64,000 bases of DNA from Edaphobacter aggregans DSM 19364 (lineage in GTDB: Bacteria; Acidobacteriota; Terriglobia; Terriglobales; Acidobacteriaceae), in contig NZ_JQKI01000037.1 in NCBI RefSeq assembly GCF_000745965.1, forward strand, positions 1-64,000, written 5' to 3'. The notes beneath the pieces were generated by a model. That model was not told where the DNA came from. It ran no database searches and saw only the letters and a program-made list of their open reading frames with translations. Positions 1-8,473 of the stretch are shown one piece after another. Within the stretch, counting starts at the first letter, position 1, and the number at the start of each line of letters is the position of its first letter. The position numbers were made by a program, and so were the translations under genes.

Positions 1-564
1 TTTGTCGGAGATCAAATAAACACCACCGAAGATGTTCTCAGCTTTTTCAATCTTGGCCGAGGACTGAAAAAGTGCAAATGCAGCCGAAGGTTTCATAGGA
101 CCCCCGATATAGACCGGGTCGGAGCGGTCTTTCGCGGCCTTGAGATCAAGAACTTGAGAAAGCGGCACATCGGTGCGCCGGTTGAGAAATAGTCCGACTA
201 CGCCATTATCATCGTAGTGAACTAGCAGGATTACTGTTCCAACGAAATGCGGGTCGCCGAGGCCGCGGCTCGCGACGAGCAACTTTCCAGTACCTAAATC
301 TTTGGGGTTCTTGAATTGAATCGGAAGAAAGGACGCCGGCAGCAATTCGCCTTTCCTGTGGAATGCCTTGAGCCATCGCCTTGGCTTGTTTGCAGGCCAG
401 CTGCCGTACCAAGGCAATGCCCGAGTGGCAGGCGCAGAAGCGCGCAACAACGTATTCGGTTTCGGCACATCAAATTCCGCCTTGTAAACGTTGACCCTTC
501 CGGGCTCCGCCAAGCCAACGATCGCGAACAGCATTGCGAACAGCAACCCTTTGCGCAGCGACAT
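1..564 (-). CDS. YqgE/AlgH (DUF179) family protein, partial
   Basis: Reading leftward from an ATG at 564, the frame stays open for 188 codons to the window edge, so the C-terminus is missing. The segment LLVASRGLGDPHFVGTV, followed by a hydrophobic strand and GLFLNRRTDVPL, is the typical start of the DUF179 fold, and YIGGPMKPSAAF further on matches the conserved GGP region. The protein opens with about 20 mostly hydrophobic residues (MSLRKGLLFAMLFAIVG), which looks like a signal peptide or membrane anchor; canonical YqgE is shorter and cytoplasmic, so this is an exported or anchored variant. An AAGGA Shine-Dalgarno sits about 8 nt before the ATG. The biochemical function of the family is unsettled. 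Family call confident; export inferred. Confidence 0.8.
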   Translation of the reverse strand, partial: MSLRKGLLFAMLFAIVGLAEPGRVNVYKAEFDVPKPNTLLRASAPATRALPWYGSWPANKPRRWLKAFHRKGELLPASFLPIQFKNPKDLGTGKLLVASRGLGDPHFVGTVILLVHYDDNGVVGLFLNRRTDVPLSQVLDLKAAKDRSDPVYIGGPMKPSAAFALFQSSAKIEKAENIFGGVYLISDK

Positions 565-1208
565 GATCGGTATCCTTCCCAGAGGAGATTAGCCGATTTT
601 TTCTAGCGGTCCGACCCGAGATTTCTGTTGTCCCGCTTCCGATCACTCCAGACCTCGAACCTTCTGGCACGTCAGGATCTCAACGCAGGGCCGTCATAGC
701 CCTCTTCGAGCGCGTCGACAGCAATTCGCGGAAGCTTTCAATACTGTAGATCGTCATAATAGTACCGAACCGCAAGCTGTTCAGGATTAAGGCGCATGGG
801 CCGCAGATCTCACCTATTGAGGATAAAACCCGGATCGCGGGAGTGTTGTCGGCCAACCGGCAGTAACGGAAAGCTAATGTCCGGTTGGGCGGTTATACAG
901 CAACTTGCCGGTCAATGAGCGCTAAGCCCTGAAGGCAACAGTTGAGCCAAGGGCTACTTGTCCGGAAAGGCGACTATTCGGCAACTTGCCTCGATCTCAT
1001 TTGTCGATGCGTGACTTGGCGATTTATCGCTCATTGAGTAACTTCACTTAGGCAAAGCGCGTTTTAGGAGACCAATGCCTCTTCGACATGGCCTATCGCA
1101 GCTGCGCTCGAAGATCGCGCACTCCTCGTCCCAAGCGTTCACGTAAAAGTGTTCTCAACATCGCACCGTCGGAACAATAACCCAATCTGGCTTCAATTTC
1201 GGCGTGCA
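565..1208. other. Non-coding stretch, nothing recognised
   Basis: About 640 bases lie between the AlgH-like start and the next gene. All six frames are broken into short pieces, and I see no tRNA, no clear terminator and no recognisable protein fragment. Confidence 0.5.
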
Positions 1209-1230
1209 TCTAGCTCGTCGATTAGCTAGA
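1209..1230. promoter_or_regulatory. Perfect 7-bp inverted repeat upstream of the YciI-like gene
   Basis: TCTAGCT, an 8-nt spacer and AGCTAGA form a perfect palindrome whose right edge is 48 nt before the ATG at 1279. The position suits a repressor operator. No regulator gene is adjacent, so the role is inference. Confidence 0.3.
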
Positions 1231-1278
1231 TTAGTCCTCGTCAGACATCGAAATCCACATCTGACAAGGAGAATAGTC

Positions 1279-1569
1279 ATGAAGGTTTTCGCTATCGGAT
1301 CATTCGCCAAGCCGATCACGGACGAAGAGAGGCAGCGGATTATGCGGAAGGAAGTTCCGGACACACTCAAACTTTATCTTGAAGGCAAGATCGAGCAATT
1401 CTGGTTCCGCGAGGATAAGCCAGGCGTGATCTTCCTGATGAATACCGAGTCGCTCGATCAAGCTAAGTCGATAATCCACGAGCTGCCGCTTGCCGCGAAC
1501 GGCTTCCTTGGGTTCGAATTCATTCCAGTCGGGCCGCTTAAACCGCTCCGGCCTACTGATCCAGGGTAA
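1279..1569 (+). CDS. Small YciI/muconolactone-isomerase-like ferredoxin-fold protein
   Basis: A 96-residue protein starting MKVFAIGSF and containing the stretch EGKIEQFWFREDKPGVIF, then an acidic helix (NTESLDQAKSIIHELP) and a final strand with GFEFIPVGPLKPL. This beta-alpha-beta layout is that of dimeric alpha/beta-barrel proteins (YciI or muconolactone delta-isomerase type) often found beside SDR and cupin genes in soil bacteria. No catalytic residue can be named. AAGGAG lies 8 nt before the ATG, giving a clear start. The gene appears monocistronic, with a small palindrome just upstream. An intact gene is likely; the fold assignment is moderate and the substrate unknown. Confidence 0.7.
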   Translation: MKVFAIGSFAKPITDEERQRIMRKEVPDTLKLYLEGKIEQFWFREDKPGVIFLMNTESLDQAKSIIHELPLAANGFLGFEFIPVGPLKPLRPTDPG

Positions 1570-1602
1570 GTAAGCCCTGGATCTGCTAGCGACATTACGA
1601 AA

Positions 1603-1775
1603 CTATTTGGTGAGTGCAATCTGTCCTGTGTGAAACGATGCGTGATTGGTGCGGTTGAGGAAGACGGCAAGCCGGTTTCGTGTGGGATTCTTAGAGAAGT
1701 CTTCGTCGGAGACGGCGGTATGTTTGTTTAGCCAGTCGTCGACAGAGAATTTCTCAACTGCAGAAGCAATAGCAC
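1603..1775 (-). pseudogene. C-terminal remnant of a DinB-fold (DUF664-like) protein
   Basis: On the minus strand a frame ending in TAG at 1603-1605 reads about 55 residues including VEKFSVDDWLNKHTA and a tail FLNRTNHASFHTGQIALTK. The tail matches the DinB-fold C-terminal helix (xxHxxxHxGQI; compare TTHLAYHLGQAILVK in the intact protein at 6.1-6.6 kb), where the two histidines bind metal. No N-terminal domain or start codon remains. The fragment abuts and slightly overlaps the start of the GC-rich gene at 1795, suggesting that insertion removed its 5' part. Confidence 0.55.
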
Positions 1776-1794
1776 CAGTCGGCAGGAGAGAGCA

Positions 1795-2827
1795 ATGAAT
1801 CCTGTGGAGATCGCGGCGCTCGACGCGCTGGACCTGCTCGTCGTCGTGGACAACGAGAGCGACACGCTATCCAGCGTGGATAAACGTGTGCCGCAGCTTC
1901 CCGAGCTCGGGCGACTGGTCGCGCGTGTTCCCCATCTTGCGCCCAAGGACGGCCATGACTGCGTCGAGCCCTGGGGGCACCTGTGCCTCGCCTGCCACGG
2001 CTTCTCGGCGCTGGTCACGGGGCGGCGCGGCTCCGAAGAGCGCTCGGTCCTCTTCGACGTCGGACCCTCCGCCGAGGTCTGGCTGGAGAACGCGCGTCGG
2101 CTCGGCGTCCGGCTCGCGTCCATCGAAGCCGTGTGCCTCTCGCACTGGCACACGGACCACAGCGGCGGGCTCCCGGGGGCGGTGGCTGCCATCAGTCGGT
2201 CCCGCCTCGACGAAGGGCTCCCGCCGCCGATCGTCGATCTACACCCAGACCGGCCCGACCAGCGTGGCATCATGACCCCGGCCGGGACGCTGGTGCTGTT
2301 GAACCCGGAGCCGACGTTCGAGGCGATCGAGAGCGCCGGTGGGCGCGTCACGAAGCACGCCGAGGCGCACGTACTTGCGGGCTTCTTCTTCGTCAGCGGC
2401 GAGATCGAGCGCGTGACGTCGTACGAGGCGGGGTTCGTCGGGCACCACACGGTGCGCGATGGGCACTGTGCCGGATCCCTTGATCCTCGACGAGCGATTC
2501 CTCGCGGCGCGCGTGCGCGGCCGCGGCGTCAGTGTGCTCTCGTCGTGCTCGCACGCAGGCGTCGTCAACGCAGCGCTCGGCGCGCTGGGCGCGTTCGGGG
2601 GCGAGCCGATCGACGTCATCCTCGGCGGCTATCATCTGGCAGGCGAGGGCATGGAGCCGCGGATCGAGCCGACCGTCCACGACCTCGCCAATCGTGTCAG
2701 GCCTCGTGTCGTCGCGCCGGGGCACTGTACCGGCTGGCGTGCCAAGGCGGCGCTCGCGCATGCGTTTGCGCCGGGAAACTATGGGCCGAGCGTCGTCGGC
2801 TCGCTCTACGCTCTGCGCGCGACGTGA
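1795..2827 (+). pseudogene. MBL-fold hydrolase of the COG1237 type, frameshifted
   Basis: The first frame (ATG at 1795, AGGAGAG upstream) carries the metallo-beta-lactamase zinc motif SHWHTDH at residues 116-122 followed by GG. Near 2455-2466 the homology jumps to another frame, which supplies TVPDPLILDERF, then SCSHAGVVNAAL and GGYHLAGEG, and PGHCTGW near the end, closing with TGA at 2827. These motifs together are typical of the COG1237 group, related to the archaeal dihydropterin-phosphate synthase-like MBL proteins. A single-base indel would restore about 343 residues. The gene is much richer in GC than its neighbours, suggesting recent transfer from a high-GC donor. It could be a true pseudogene or a sequencing error. 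Confidence 0.7.
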
Positions 2828-2829
2828 GC

Positions 2830-3251
2830 GGGACGACTTCGCCGGGAGCCACCGCCGGACTCCGGTTCGGCGGTTCGAACTCCAGACCATCGACGCCGAG
2901 CCGAAGAAGCCGGTACCCGAACGCGAGCTGCACGAACGCCCGACCGAACTGTTCAGCATTCCCCAGCATCGAGAGCACGTCATCGAGCCTCGGGACGCGC
3001 GCGCAGTGGCGCAGGTAGACCGCAAGCTCAACGACCGACGGCACGTTTGTAGAGGATGGCGTCGCGATCCAGCCACCGATGCAAACGTCTGTATTGAAGC
3101 ACGCGATAGGATGCGACTTGAAAGGCTGTGCCGGTATACAGGCCGGCCCGCCGTGGCCACGGAACGCCTGACTGAATTGCCTGATCGGCGGCTCCTCTAT
3201 CGTTTTGAAACGCCCATGGCGAGACGGAACCAGTGCACACCTAATTAGGTA
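2830..3251 (-). pseudogene. Unrecognised minus-strand open frame, probable gene remnant
   Basis: A minus-strand frame is open from a stop at 3252-3254 through the whole interval and continues antisense into the MBL gene. It contains protein-like sequence such as SVVELAVYLRHCARVPRLD and FVQLAFGYRLLRLGVDGLE, which look helical. There is no ATG, GTG or TTG at its beginning; the first candidate is a GTG at 3044. I do not recognise the family. The GC-rich composition matches the MBL gene beside it, so both probably arrived together. Because GC-rich DNA produces long chance frames, this call is weak. Confidence 0.25.
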
Positions 3252-3283
3252 TCACGGAGTACTGGGCATTCAGTGAGGGCGGA

Positions 3284-4156
3284 TCATTCAACAAATGAAT
3301 TGACTGCCTCATAAACATGCTTCGGATCTTGCAAATGTGGAAAATGACTTACTCCATCCAAAAGATCGATTGGTGCTTTGATCCTCTCAGCCAGCTCTAT
3401 TCCCATTTCTTTCTTTATGTAGAAGTCAATTGCGCCCCATACAACTTTGACCGGCGTCTTAAGGCGACTTAGGTTTGCCTCGAAATAGTTTTGGTCTCTC
3501 GTAAAAAAAGAATAGTAATGATAAAAAGCGTCTACCGAGGTCATGTCAGGCCCGTCCCACCCCTCACTCAAATCGCCCTTATATTCCTTGGAGACTTCAA
3601 ACTGATGCTCTTTCGCCAAACCATTTCTGAAGATATTCTCTAGAATTCCACGTTTATTTGCGTTCATATATTCCCGGATCTTTTCGGCAGATCCACTTAG
3701 CTTTAAGTGGCGTAAATTGTCATACATATACTGCGGCCTATCAAAAGGAGCAAAAGCCCCAACAATGATCTTTCTCATCATGTGAGGCTCTTCTAACGCA
3801 AGCAGCAGTGCAGGCAACCCACCAATGTCCGTTGCATAAACCAAAAGTCTTTTTGAATCCAACCCCGCAGTCTGAATGTAATCTTTCAGAACATTCGCAT
3901 AATCTTTGGGTGAGTATGAAAATTTGTCACTCGATGGTCTTGATGAGAGTCCATAACCTGGCCAATCAAAAGCGTGAACCTCAAATTCCTTAACAAGGAA
4001 TTTCGCAGCTCCGCTCCAGGCATAGATCGTCTCCGGGAATCCGTGCAGACAAAGCACAATGCCTTTTGCATTTGAATTGCGCCCGATCATTCTCCTTAAC
4101 TTCAAGCCGGATTTCAGTTCTACATAATCAACTTCCAACTGCGATCTTTCTTCCAT
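3284..4156 (-). CDS. Alpha/beta hydrolase, epoxide hydrolase/haloalkane dehalogenase-like
   Basis: A 290-residue protein with the oxyanion motif LCLHGFPE (36-43) and FDWPGYGLSSRP (63-74). The nucleophile elbow is YATDIGGL, with aspartate D110 where lipases carry serine. Aspartate nucleophiles define the epoxide-hydrolase/haloalkane-dehalogenase branch. The probable acid and base are D244 (VVWGAIDFY) and H271 (GVSHFPHL), and a helical cap lies between residues 140 and 230. An AGGAGG is about 15 nt upstream of the ATG at 4156, rather far. The gene is visibly more AT-rich than its neighbours and uses many lysine AAA and AAG codons, so it is likely foreign. Substrate unknown. Confidence 0.8.
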   Translation of the reverse strand: MEERSQLEVDYVELKSGLKLRRMIGRNSNAKGIVLCLHGFPETIYAWSGAAKFLVKEFEVHAFDWPGYGLSSRPSSDKFSYSPKDYANVLKDYIQTAGLDSKRLLVYATDIGGLPALLLALEEPHMMRKIIVGAFAPFDRPQYMYDNLRHLKLSGSAEKIREYMNANKRGILENIFRNGLAKEHQFEVSKEYKGDLSEGWDGPDMTSVDAFYHYYSFFTRDQNYFEANLSRLKTPVKVVWGAIDFYIKKEMGIELAERIKAPIDLLDGVSHFPHLQDPKHVYEAVNSFVE

Positions 4157-4310
4157 TGCAGATCCGTTCGCCTCCTTATTCTATTCTGAAGCTTCTTAGT
4201 TAGGATGCATTTGCTGTTCTGCCTGCATGGCCCGAAAGAATGAGAAACAAGAGAGCCCGCCCTGAACGAAGTCGAATGGGTGCCGTGAAGCCGCGAAAAT
4301 ACGAGGGAAT

Positions 4311-4704
4311 TTAGCCCGGGGGACGCGCCTGCACAAGCACAAAGAGACTGGGACTCACGCTGCAGCCAGACGCGCCCGCCCTCCACGTGCTGTCGTCTGC
4401 GTACGTGATACGCATCAAGTCAACGCGTGTGACGGTGGCAGGAGCTCCAATCAACAGGCTGCCTGCAAGCCTCCGCGCCGAACCATCCCTCCGACGACAG
4501 CTCAAAGGTCTTCTTCAGTTCCGCCGCACCCATCGTCGCGACGCCGCTCCCGGTAACCGGCAAAATGCGACTATGAGGCCCTAGGTAGTGAACCACCAGC
4601 TCAACACTGCTCAGAGATTTGTCCTCAGGAGCTTCGAGTGCAACATGCACACCAATTAGAGCGGTCGCCGCCACCAAACACGCATAGACCGCTGACTCGC
4701 TAAC
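4311..4704 (-). pseudogene. Frameshifted C-terminal fragment of an unrecognised protein
   Basis: Two overlapping minus-strand frames read as one protein broken near 4450-4475. The first gives VELVVHYLGPHSRILPVTG and LKKTFELSSEGWFGAEA; the second continues LLIGAPATVTRVDLMRI, then TYADDSTWR and CSVSPSLFVLVQA to a TAA at 4311-4313. The ending, an aspartate- and serine-rich strand with STW and a late cysteine, recalls C-termini of uncharacterised secreted acidobacterial proteins, but I cannot name the family. The 5' side stops at TAG at 4705-4707 without a start. Probably a relic. Confidence 0.35.
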
Positions 4705-4775
4705 CTATGAGCGGGGCATACGAAACCAAGCCTAGCAAGAAACTATGGTCGGCGCTGATGACCGCTTGTCACCAG

Positions 4776-4798
4776 CCGGAGCGCTCGTCGCGCTCCGG
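4776..4798. repeat. 8-bp perfect hairpin with 7-nt loop
   Basis: CCGGAGCG, loop CTCGTCG, then CGCTCCGG. No T-run follows, so it is not a standard terminator. A hairpin of the same geometry sharing the CCGGAG/CTCCGG core lies at 19849-19871. Confidence 0.4.
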
Positions 4799-5228
4799 GG
4801 CCGCTGTGCGCTGAGGCGGGTTATCGCCCAAACCTTCATTGGCGATAACAGATCAATGCGCTCAGCGAAGAGAGCCCGAGGTCATTCCAGTGGCTCCGCG
4901 AGCGCCTGTTCAGACTCAAACGATTTTGGGCCGCCGAGACTTTCCCTACGAAACTGATGTGGCGACGGAACTGTACTTGGAGGAGTACTCAACCAGAACG
5001 CGTAATACAGAAGGAAGGGAAGTGGCGCTTCGCTGCGGTTGATTCGAACGGCAAATGCGCTACTGGAAGGGCGCCAGAGTGCAAAGTTTTCGGGTACACG
5101 TTCGGGTACAGACATCAGTTCGCCCTGATTGCGGAAACTACGCTAAATTACAGATAGTAATGGGTTTAGCTAGTCCACTAATTACGCCTAGTTTCGCTTA
5201 TTTATCATAGACTTACGGGGTTCTTCAG

Positions 5229-5286
5229 AGACTTAAAATTCGCATCGAGAAATCGAGTGGGGGTTCGAGTGCCCCTCCGGGCACCA
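5229..5286 (+). other. tRNA-Leu(UAA) 3'-half remnant, candidate attachment scar
   Basis: The sequence reads as an anticodon loop CTTAAAA, a long class-II variable arm (ATCGA, loop, TCGAGT), a T-arm with TTCGAGT, and an acceptor strand TCCGGGC-A-CCA ending at 5286. No matching 5' half (a GCCCGGA acceptor strand and D-arm) precedes it, and position 61 of the T-stem is G instead of the conserved C, so it is not a working tRNA. A 3' half beginning near the anticodon loop is the usual footprint of a tyrosine integrase that targets tRNA genes. Confidence 0.55.
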
Positions 5287-5504
5287 ATACAAATAGAATC
5301 ACCTATTTGTGATGGTATTTGAGGTAGAGTTCGAGGAGCGAGTGCCCTCCCAAATGTTGACTTGATTACGCTCGATTATGTGTAATCGCAGCGGACTGCT
5401 CGGTGGCACTCGTTCGTCGCTGACCCCATTGCCCGTTCACCATCTTCTCGTGAGGCGATTGCCCACTTCGTGAGCGTTCGATGGGTCCCTGCTCCCGTTT
5501 TCTC

Positions 5505-5822
5505 TCACGAAGCACGTTTGCAATTGCTGTCCAGAGGACAATTCCATTTACCTTTGGATATTCTCGCCCAATCAAATTGGGGCCGTAAGCTCTGCGCGTT
5601 TAGCCGATACTGCCTATACCGACCGTGTTTTACGACCGTAACAATACCAACCTTGCGCAGCACTCGAAGGTGCTTGGAAGCGGTGGGTTGCGTAATTTTC
5701 ATGCGACCGACGATTTCGCTGACAGTCCAGTACTTGCCATTGTTCAGGAGTCCGATCATCTCTCGTCGCTTCGCTTCCGCGATAGCGTTGAAGACGTCGG
5801 TTGTTGTCGCTGCCCTGGCCAT
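5505..5822 (-). CDS. ArsR-family winged-helix repressor
   Basis: A 105-residue protein. Residues 8-80 form an ArsR-type winged helix: VFNAIAEAKRREMIGLL, then the recognition helix in ITQPTASKHLRVLRKVGIV, then a wing with VVKHGRYRQYRLN. The cysteine pair of metal-sensing ArsR proteins (ELCV) is absent, so it belongs to the non-metal branch that often controls SRPBCC or DinB-like genes. The C-terminal FDWARISKGKW matches the family's usual FDW-x(6)-W tail, and length is normal. The ATG at 5822 is chosen. The nearest co-directional gene is the DinB-fold gene at 6073-6555, a possible target. Confidence 0.8.
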   Translation of the reverse strand: MARAATTTDVFNAIAEAKRREMIGLLNNGKYWTVSEIVGRMKITQPTASKHLRVLRKVGIVTVVKHGRYRQYRLNAQSLRPQFDWARISKGKWNCPLDSNCKRAS

Positions 5823-6072
5823 GGGATTACGTAGCTCCAGAATTGCTCTTGAAAGATGAAGGATTGCCTTTTCTCAGGGCTCGTGGGTTGCGGCCGGTTC
5901 CATCAGTTTGGATACGAATCCTCGCCGCACTATCTTGGGGTTCAACCATCGACACTCACCCCCTCCGCGACATGAATCGAGCGGGCGGTGGCAAGCACCC
6001 TGACAGTGTCCGAAGTCCACCGCGCGAGAGATCTTTTGTTCGCTCACTGCGAGCCGGATGACCTTACTGTTG

Positions 6073-6555
6073 TTAGCGTTTTACGAGGATGGCTTGACCG
6101 AGGTGATAAGCCAGGTGTGTCGTCCGGCCCAGCAGTATCGCGTAACGGTTTCGGTGCGGCTCACGTTCAAAGTCCTCTGGTGATACTGCTTGATGCCTGT
6201 CCAGCCACTCGGCCGGTGTCAGCTTTGCAAATTCACTCCAAAGCAGATCGCCCAATTGGCTCCACATGTCGCCCATGGCCTCACCCGCGAAATTATGGGG
6301 AACAGCACGATCAGGCTGAGAGATGAAGATCAGATCCAATTCGGGATAGCGACGTTCACCGAAGCCAAGAAGCGGAATCATCCTGTCGTTGGTCGCAGAG
6401 AGGTGTCCCCAAATGTAGATCAAGCGATTCTTGCCAGGCGCGATCTCCTTTTGTAAATCGTCATCCGATAACGAACGGAAGAATCTTCCAACCCGGTCCA
6501 TATTTGAGTGCCAATTGCGAAGTGCTCCATCGATCAATGCATTTTCGGTTGCCAT
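6073..6555 (-). CDS. DinB-fold (DUF664-like) metalloprotein
   Basis: A 160-residue four-helix protein. The metal-binding histidine of the first pair is in YIWGHLSATNDRM, and the C-terminal pair is in TTHLAYHLGQAILVKR, all diagnostic of DinB-fold proteins, a family of thiol or metal-dependent enzymes of mostly unknown substrate (unrelated to polymerase DinB). I use the ATG at 6555, preceded by AAAGG, rather than a longer upstream frame whose extra 70 residues resemble no known family. The reading frame is intact. The related remnant at 1603-1775 suggests more than one such gene has passed through the locus. Confidence 0.8.
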   Translation of the reverse strand: MATENALIDGALRNWHSNMDRVGRFFRSLSDDDLQKEIAPGKNRLIYIWGHLSATNDRMIPLLGFGERRYPELDLIFISQPDRAVPHNFAGEAMGDMWSQLGDLLWSEFAKLTPAEWLDRHQAVSPEDFEREPHRNRYAILLGRTTHLAYHLGQAILVKR

Positions 6556-6933
6556 ATTCCAGATAGCCTTTCTTCGTGAGGGGTGTCGTGAACCATCAGT
6601 TGTTAGTGGAGCGCGTTGCCAAACGAGAAACATCATCACCTTTTGACCACCAGACTGAACTGGACCTTCGGTACTGAGTCGCAACGTGTTTCTCTCCAGG
6701 TGAGCAAGCCGAGGTTGTTTGTTTCCGGCCCAGGCCGGGAACAACGATACCTCCATCGGGTGCAATAGCCTCTCCTCCAGTGCTCGATGTTAGAGAGGGG
6801 GATTCGTGGTTTGGCAATTGGTGTCCGCTCAGCAGACAGGCTCCACCTCCCGAGCAATGTCTACATTGCGTATCCACCTCGGCCCGTCTTGCGATCGTCG
6901 GCTCAAGCCGGGGCGTCATTTTCCATTCCTTCT
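6556..6933. other. Non-coding stretch, nothing recognised
   Basis: Roughly 380 bases between the DinB-fold start and the TetR gene's stop. Open frames here are arginine/serine-rich and look like chance. Confidence 0.4.
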
Positions 6934-7530
6934 TTAGCCAGCCATCTCTCCATCTAATTTCTTTTGCACCTCCCGCAGTATCTCTCGTGAGAACGCTTCG
7001 TCATCGACCGCCCTGGCAAGCGAAATCGCTCCTACTAGGGTTGCTAGGGTCGCCATCGCCTCTCTGCGTTCGCCTACCATCGCTGAGATAATCTCCTTAA
7101 GATTTGCGGTGAACCTACCTTTCACTTCCGGCTCGTTCCGTATTTCGCCCGACAATGCAGCCATCGGGCACCCAGTTCCAGGCGTGTCCCTGTGCCTTAC
7201 GGTTAGATACCGATCCAGATAGGCCCGTCTTCCCTCCAGCGTTGGGAAACTTTTCTTCACGCCACGGAGTACCCCTTGCATGGCATAGTCCACTGCCGCC
7301 ACCATAAGAGCTTCCTTGGATTCAAAGTGGCTGTAGAACGCGCCGTGGGTCAGCCCCGCTTTTTTCATGACCTCGGCGACGGTCACATCTTCAAAACCGC
7401 GTTCGCGAAAGAGACGCGAGGCCTCTTGCACGATGCGGTCGTGCTTCTCGGCCGTTTCGGTTGCTGGATAGCGCAGAAAGGCCCTTTCCGCAAAAAAGAG
7501 AATCCCTTTTGCATGATCATCATCATACAT
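6934..7530 (-). CDS. TetR-family transcriptional repressor
   Basis: The TetR DNA-binding domain is clear: HDRIVQEASRLFRERGFED, then VTVAEVMKKAGLTHGAFYSHF and ESKEALMVAAV. The C-terminal ligand domain contains GTGCPMAALSGEI, a signature of a TetR subgroup that controls SDR genes in soil bacteria. The start is uncertain. The frame extends to 7578 (TTG) with ATGs at 7542 and 7530; the N-terminal 35 residues before the HTH are unusual and I chose 7530 provisionally. It is divergent from the SDR gene at 7662, so autoregulation plus control of the SDR-cupin pair is likely by inference; no clear palindrome is visible between them. Confidence 0.8.
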   Translation of the reverse strand: MYDDDHAKGILFFAERAFLRYPATETAEKHDRIVQEASRLFRERGFEDVTVAEVMKKAGLTHGAFYSHFESKEALMVAAVDYAMQGVLRGVKKSFPTLEGRRAYLDRYLTVRHRDTPGTGCPMAALSGEIRNEPEVKGRFTANLKEIISAMVGERREAMATLATLVGAISLARAVDDEAFSREILREVQKKLDGEMAG

Positions 7531-7661
7531 GACGAGCGTCATACCTGCAAGAGACGTCGTTGAACAGGCTCTGAGCAAAACGAATCTCGCGGAGCTGGTA
7601 CGCGGCGTCGGCTAGAAACTGTAACCGACACGAACATGTTTAATCCGAAGGAGCAAAGACA

Positions 7662-8423
7662 ATGGGTAGGCTAACGGACAAGAACATCCTCATCACAGGC
7701 GGCAATAGCGGAATCGGGCTGGCCGCAGCGCAGGAATTCGACCGAGAGGGTGCGCGCGTCGCCATCTGCGGCTTGAATGAGCGGTCGCTGCAGGCAGCGA
7801 AGGAGACGCTTGGAGCCGGAAGTCTCGCCGTTCGCGCGGACGTGAGCAATCTCCGCGACCTCGACACGATGTTCGCCACGATCGAGCGGGAGTTCGGGCA
7901 CCTGGACGCCGTCTTCGTAAATGCGGGTTACAGCGAGTTCCTGTTGTTCGAAGACGTGACGGAGCAAAGCTTCGACAAGGTGATAGCCGTCAATTTCAAA
8001 GGGGCTTACTTCACGATTCAAAAGGCATTGCCGCTACTCAGGGAAGGCTCGTCTGTAATCATCAATGCGTCGGTTGGCGCGCGCAAGGGGTGGCCGACAA
8101 CCTCGACCGTCTCGACCTGCAAGGCAGCAGTCGTCCATCTCGCTCACATTCTCAGCGCCGAACTCGTGGAACGCGGTATTCGCGTGAATACCCTAAGCCC
8201 GGGCCCGACGGACACGGCAATGTTCGGTCGCTTCCCAGGCGAAGAGCAGGGCGAGGCGGTTAAGGGCGTCCTCCGAGCCAACAATCCAAGCAAGCGGATG
8301 GCCGATCCGTTGGAAATCGCAAAGCTGGCAGTTTACCTCGCGTCGGACGATTCTGCGTACGTCGTTGGGGCAGACTTCTTGATCGACGGCGGGGTCACGG
8401 CCATTTCGGGCGTGGGCGCCTGA
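7662..8423 (+). CDS. Short-chain dehydrogenase/reductase lacking the catalytic Tyr
   Basis: A 253-residue classical SDR. It has the NAD(P) motif TGGNSGIG (12-19), ADVS (60-63), FVNAG (85-89), serine S137 in INAS, and the C-terminal PGPTDTAM and DFLIDGGVT. In the usual Y-x3-K active site the lysine is present (K154 in TCKAAV), but the tyrosine position is valine V150 (codon GTC), so the normal proton donor is missing. AAGGAG lies 8 nt before the ATG. It is followed by a cupin gene 50 bp downstream and faces a divergent TetR gene. Either a non-catalytic or altered SDR, or a recent inactivating change. Confidence 0.88.
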   Translation: MGRLTDKNILITGGNSGIGLAAAQEFDREGARVAICGLNERSLQAAKETLGAGSLAVRADVSNLRDLDTMFATIEREFGHLDAVFVNAGYSEFLLFEDVTEQSFDKVIAVNFKGAYFTIQKALPLLREGSSVIINASVGARKGWPTTSTVSTCKAAVVHLAHILSAELVERGIRVNTLSPGPTDTAMFGRFPGEEQGEAVKGVLRANNPSKRMADPLEIAKLAVYLASDDSAYVVGADFLIDGGVTAISGVGA

Positions 8424-8473
8424 GTCTCGTTGTAGAGAGTGGAGACTTCAACAACACGAAAGGAAACTTAAAA

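Noticed and set aside
1728-3160. Long minus-strand open frames across the GC-rich MBL segment
   Set aside because: They are antisense to recognisable MBL motifs and consist mainly of Arg/Ser/Pro; long chance frames are expected in very GC-rich DNA. Only the part beyond 2830 was kept, at low confidence.
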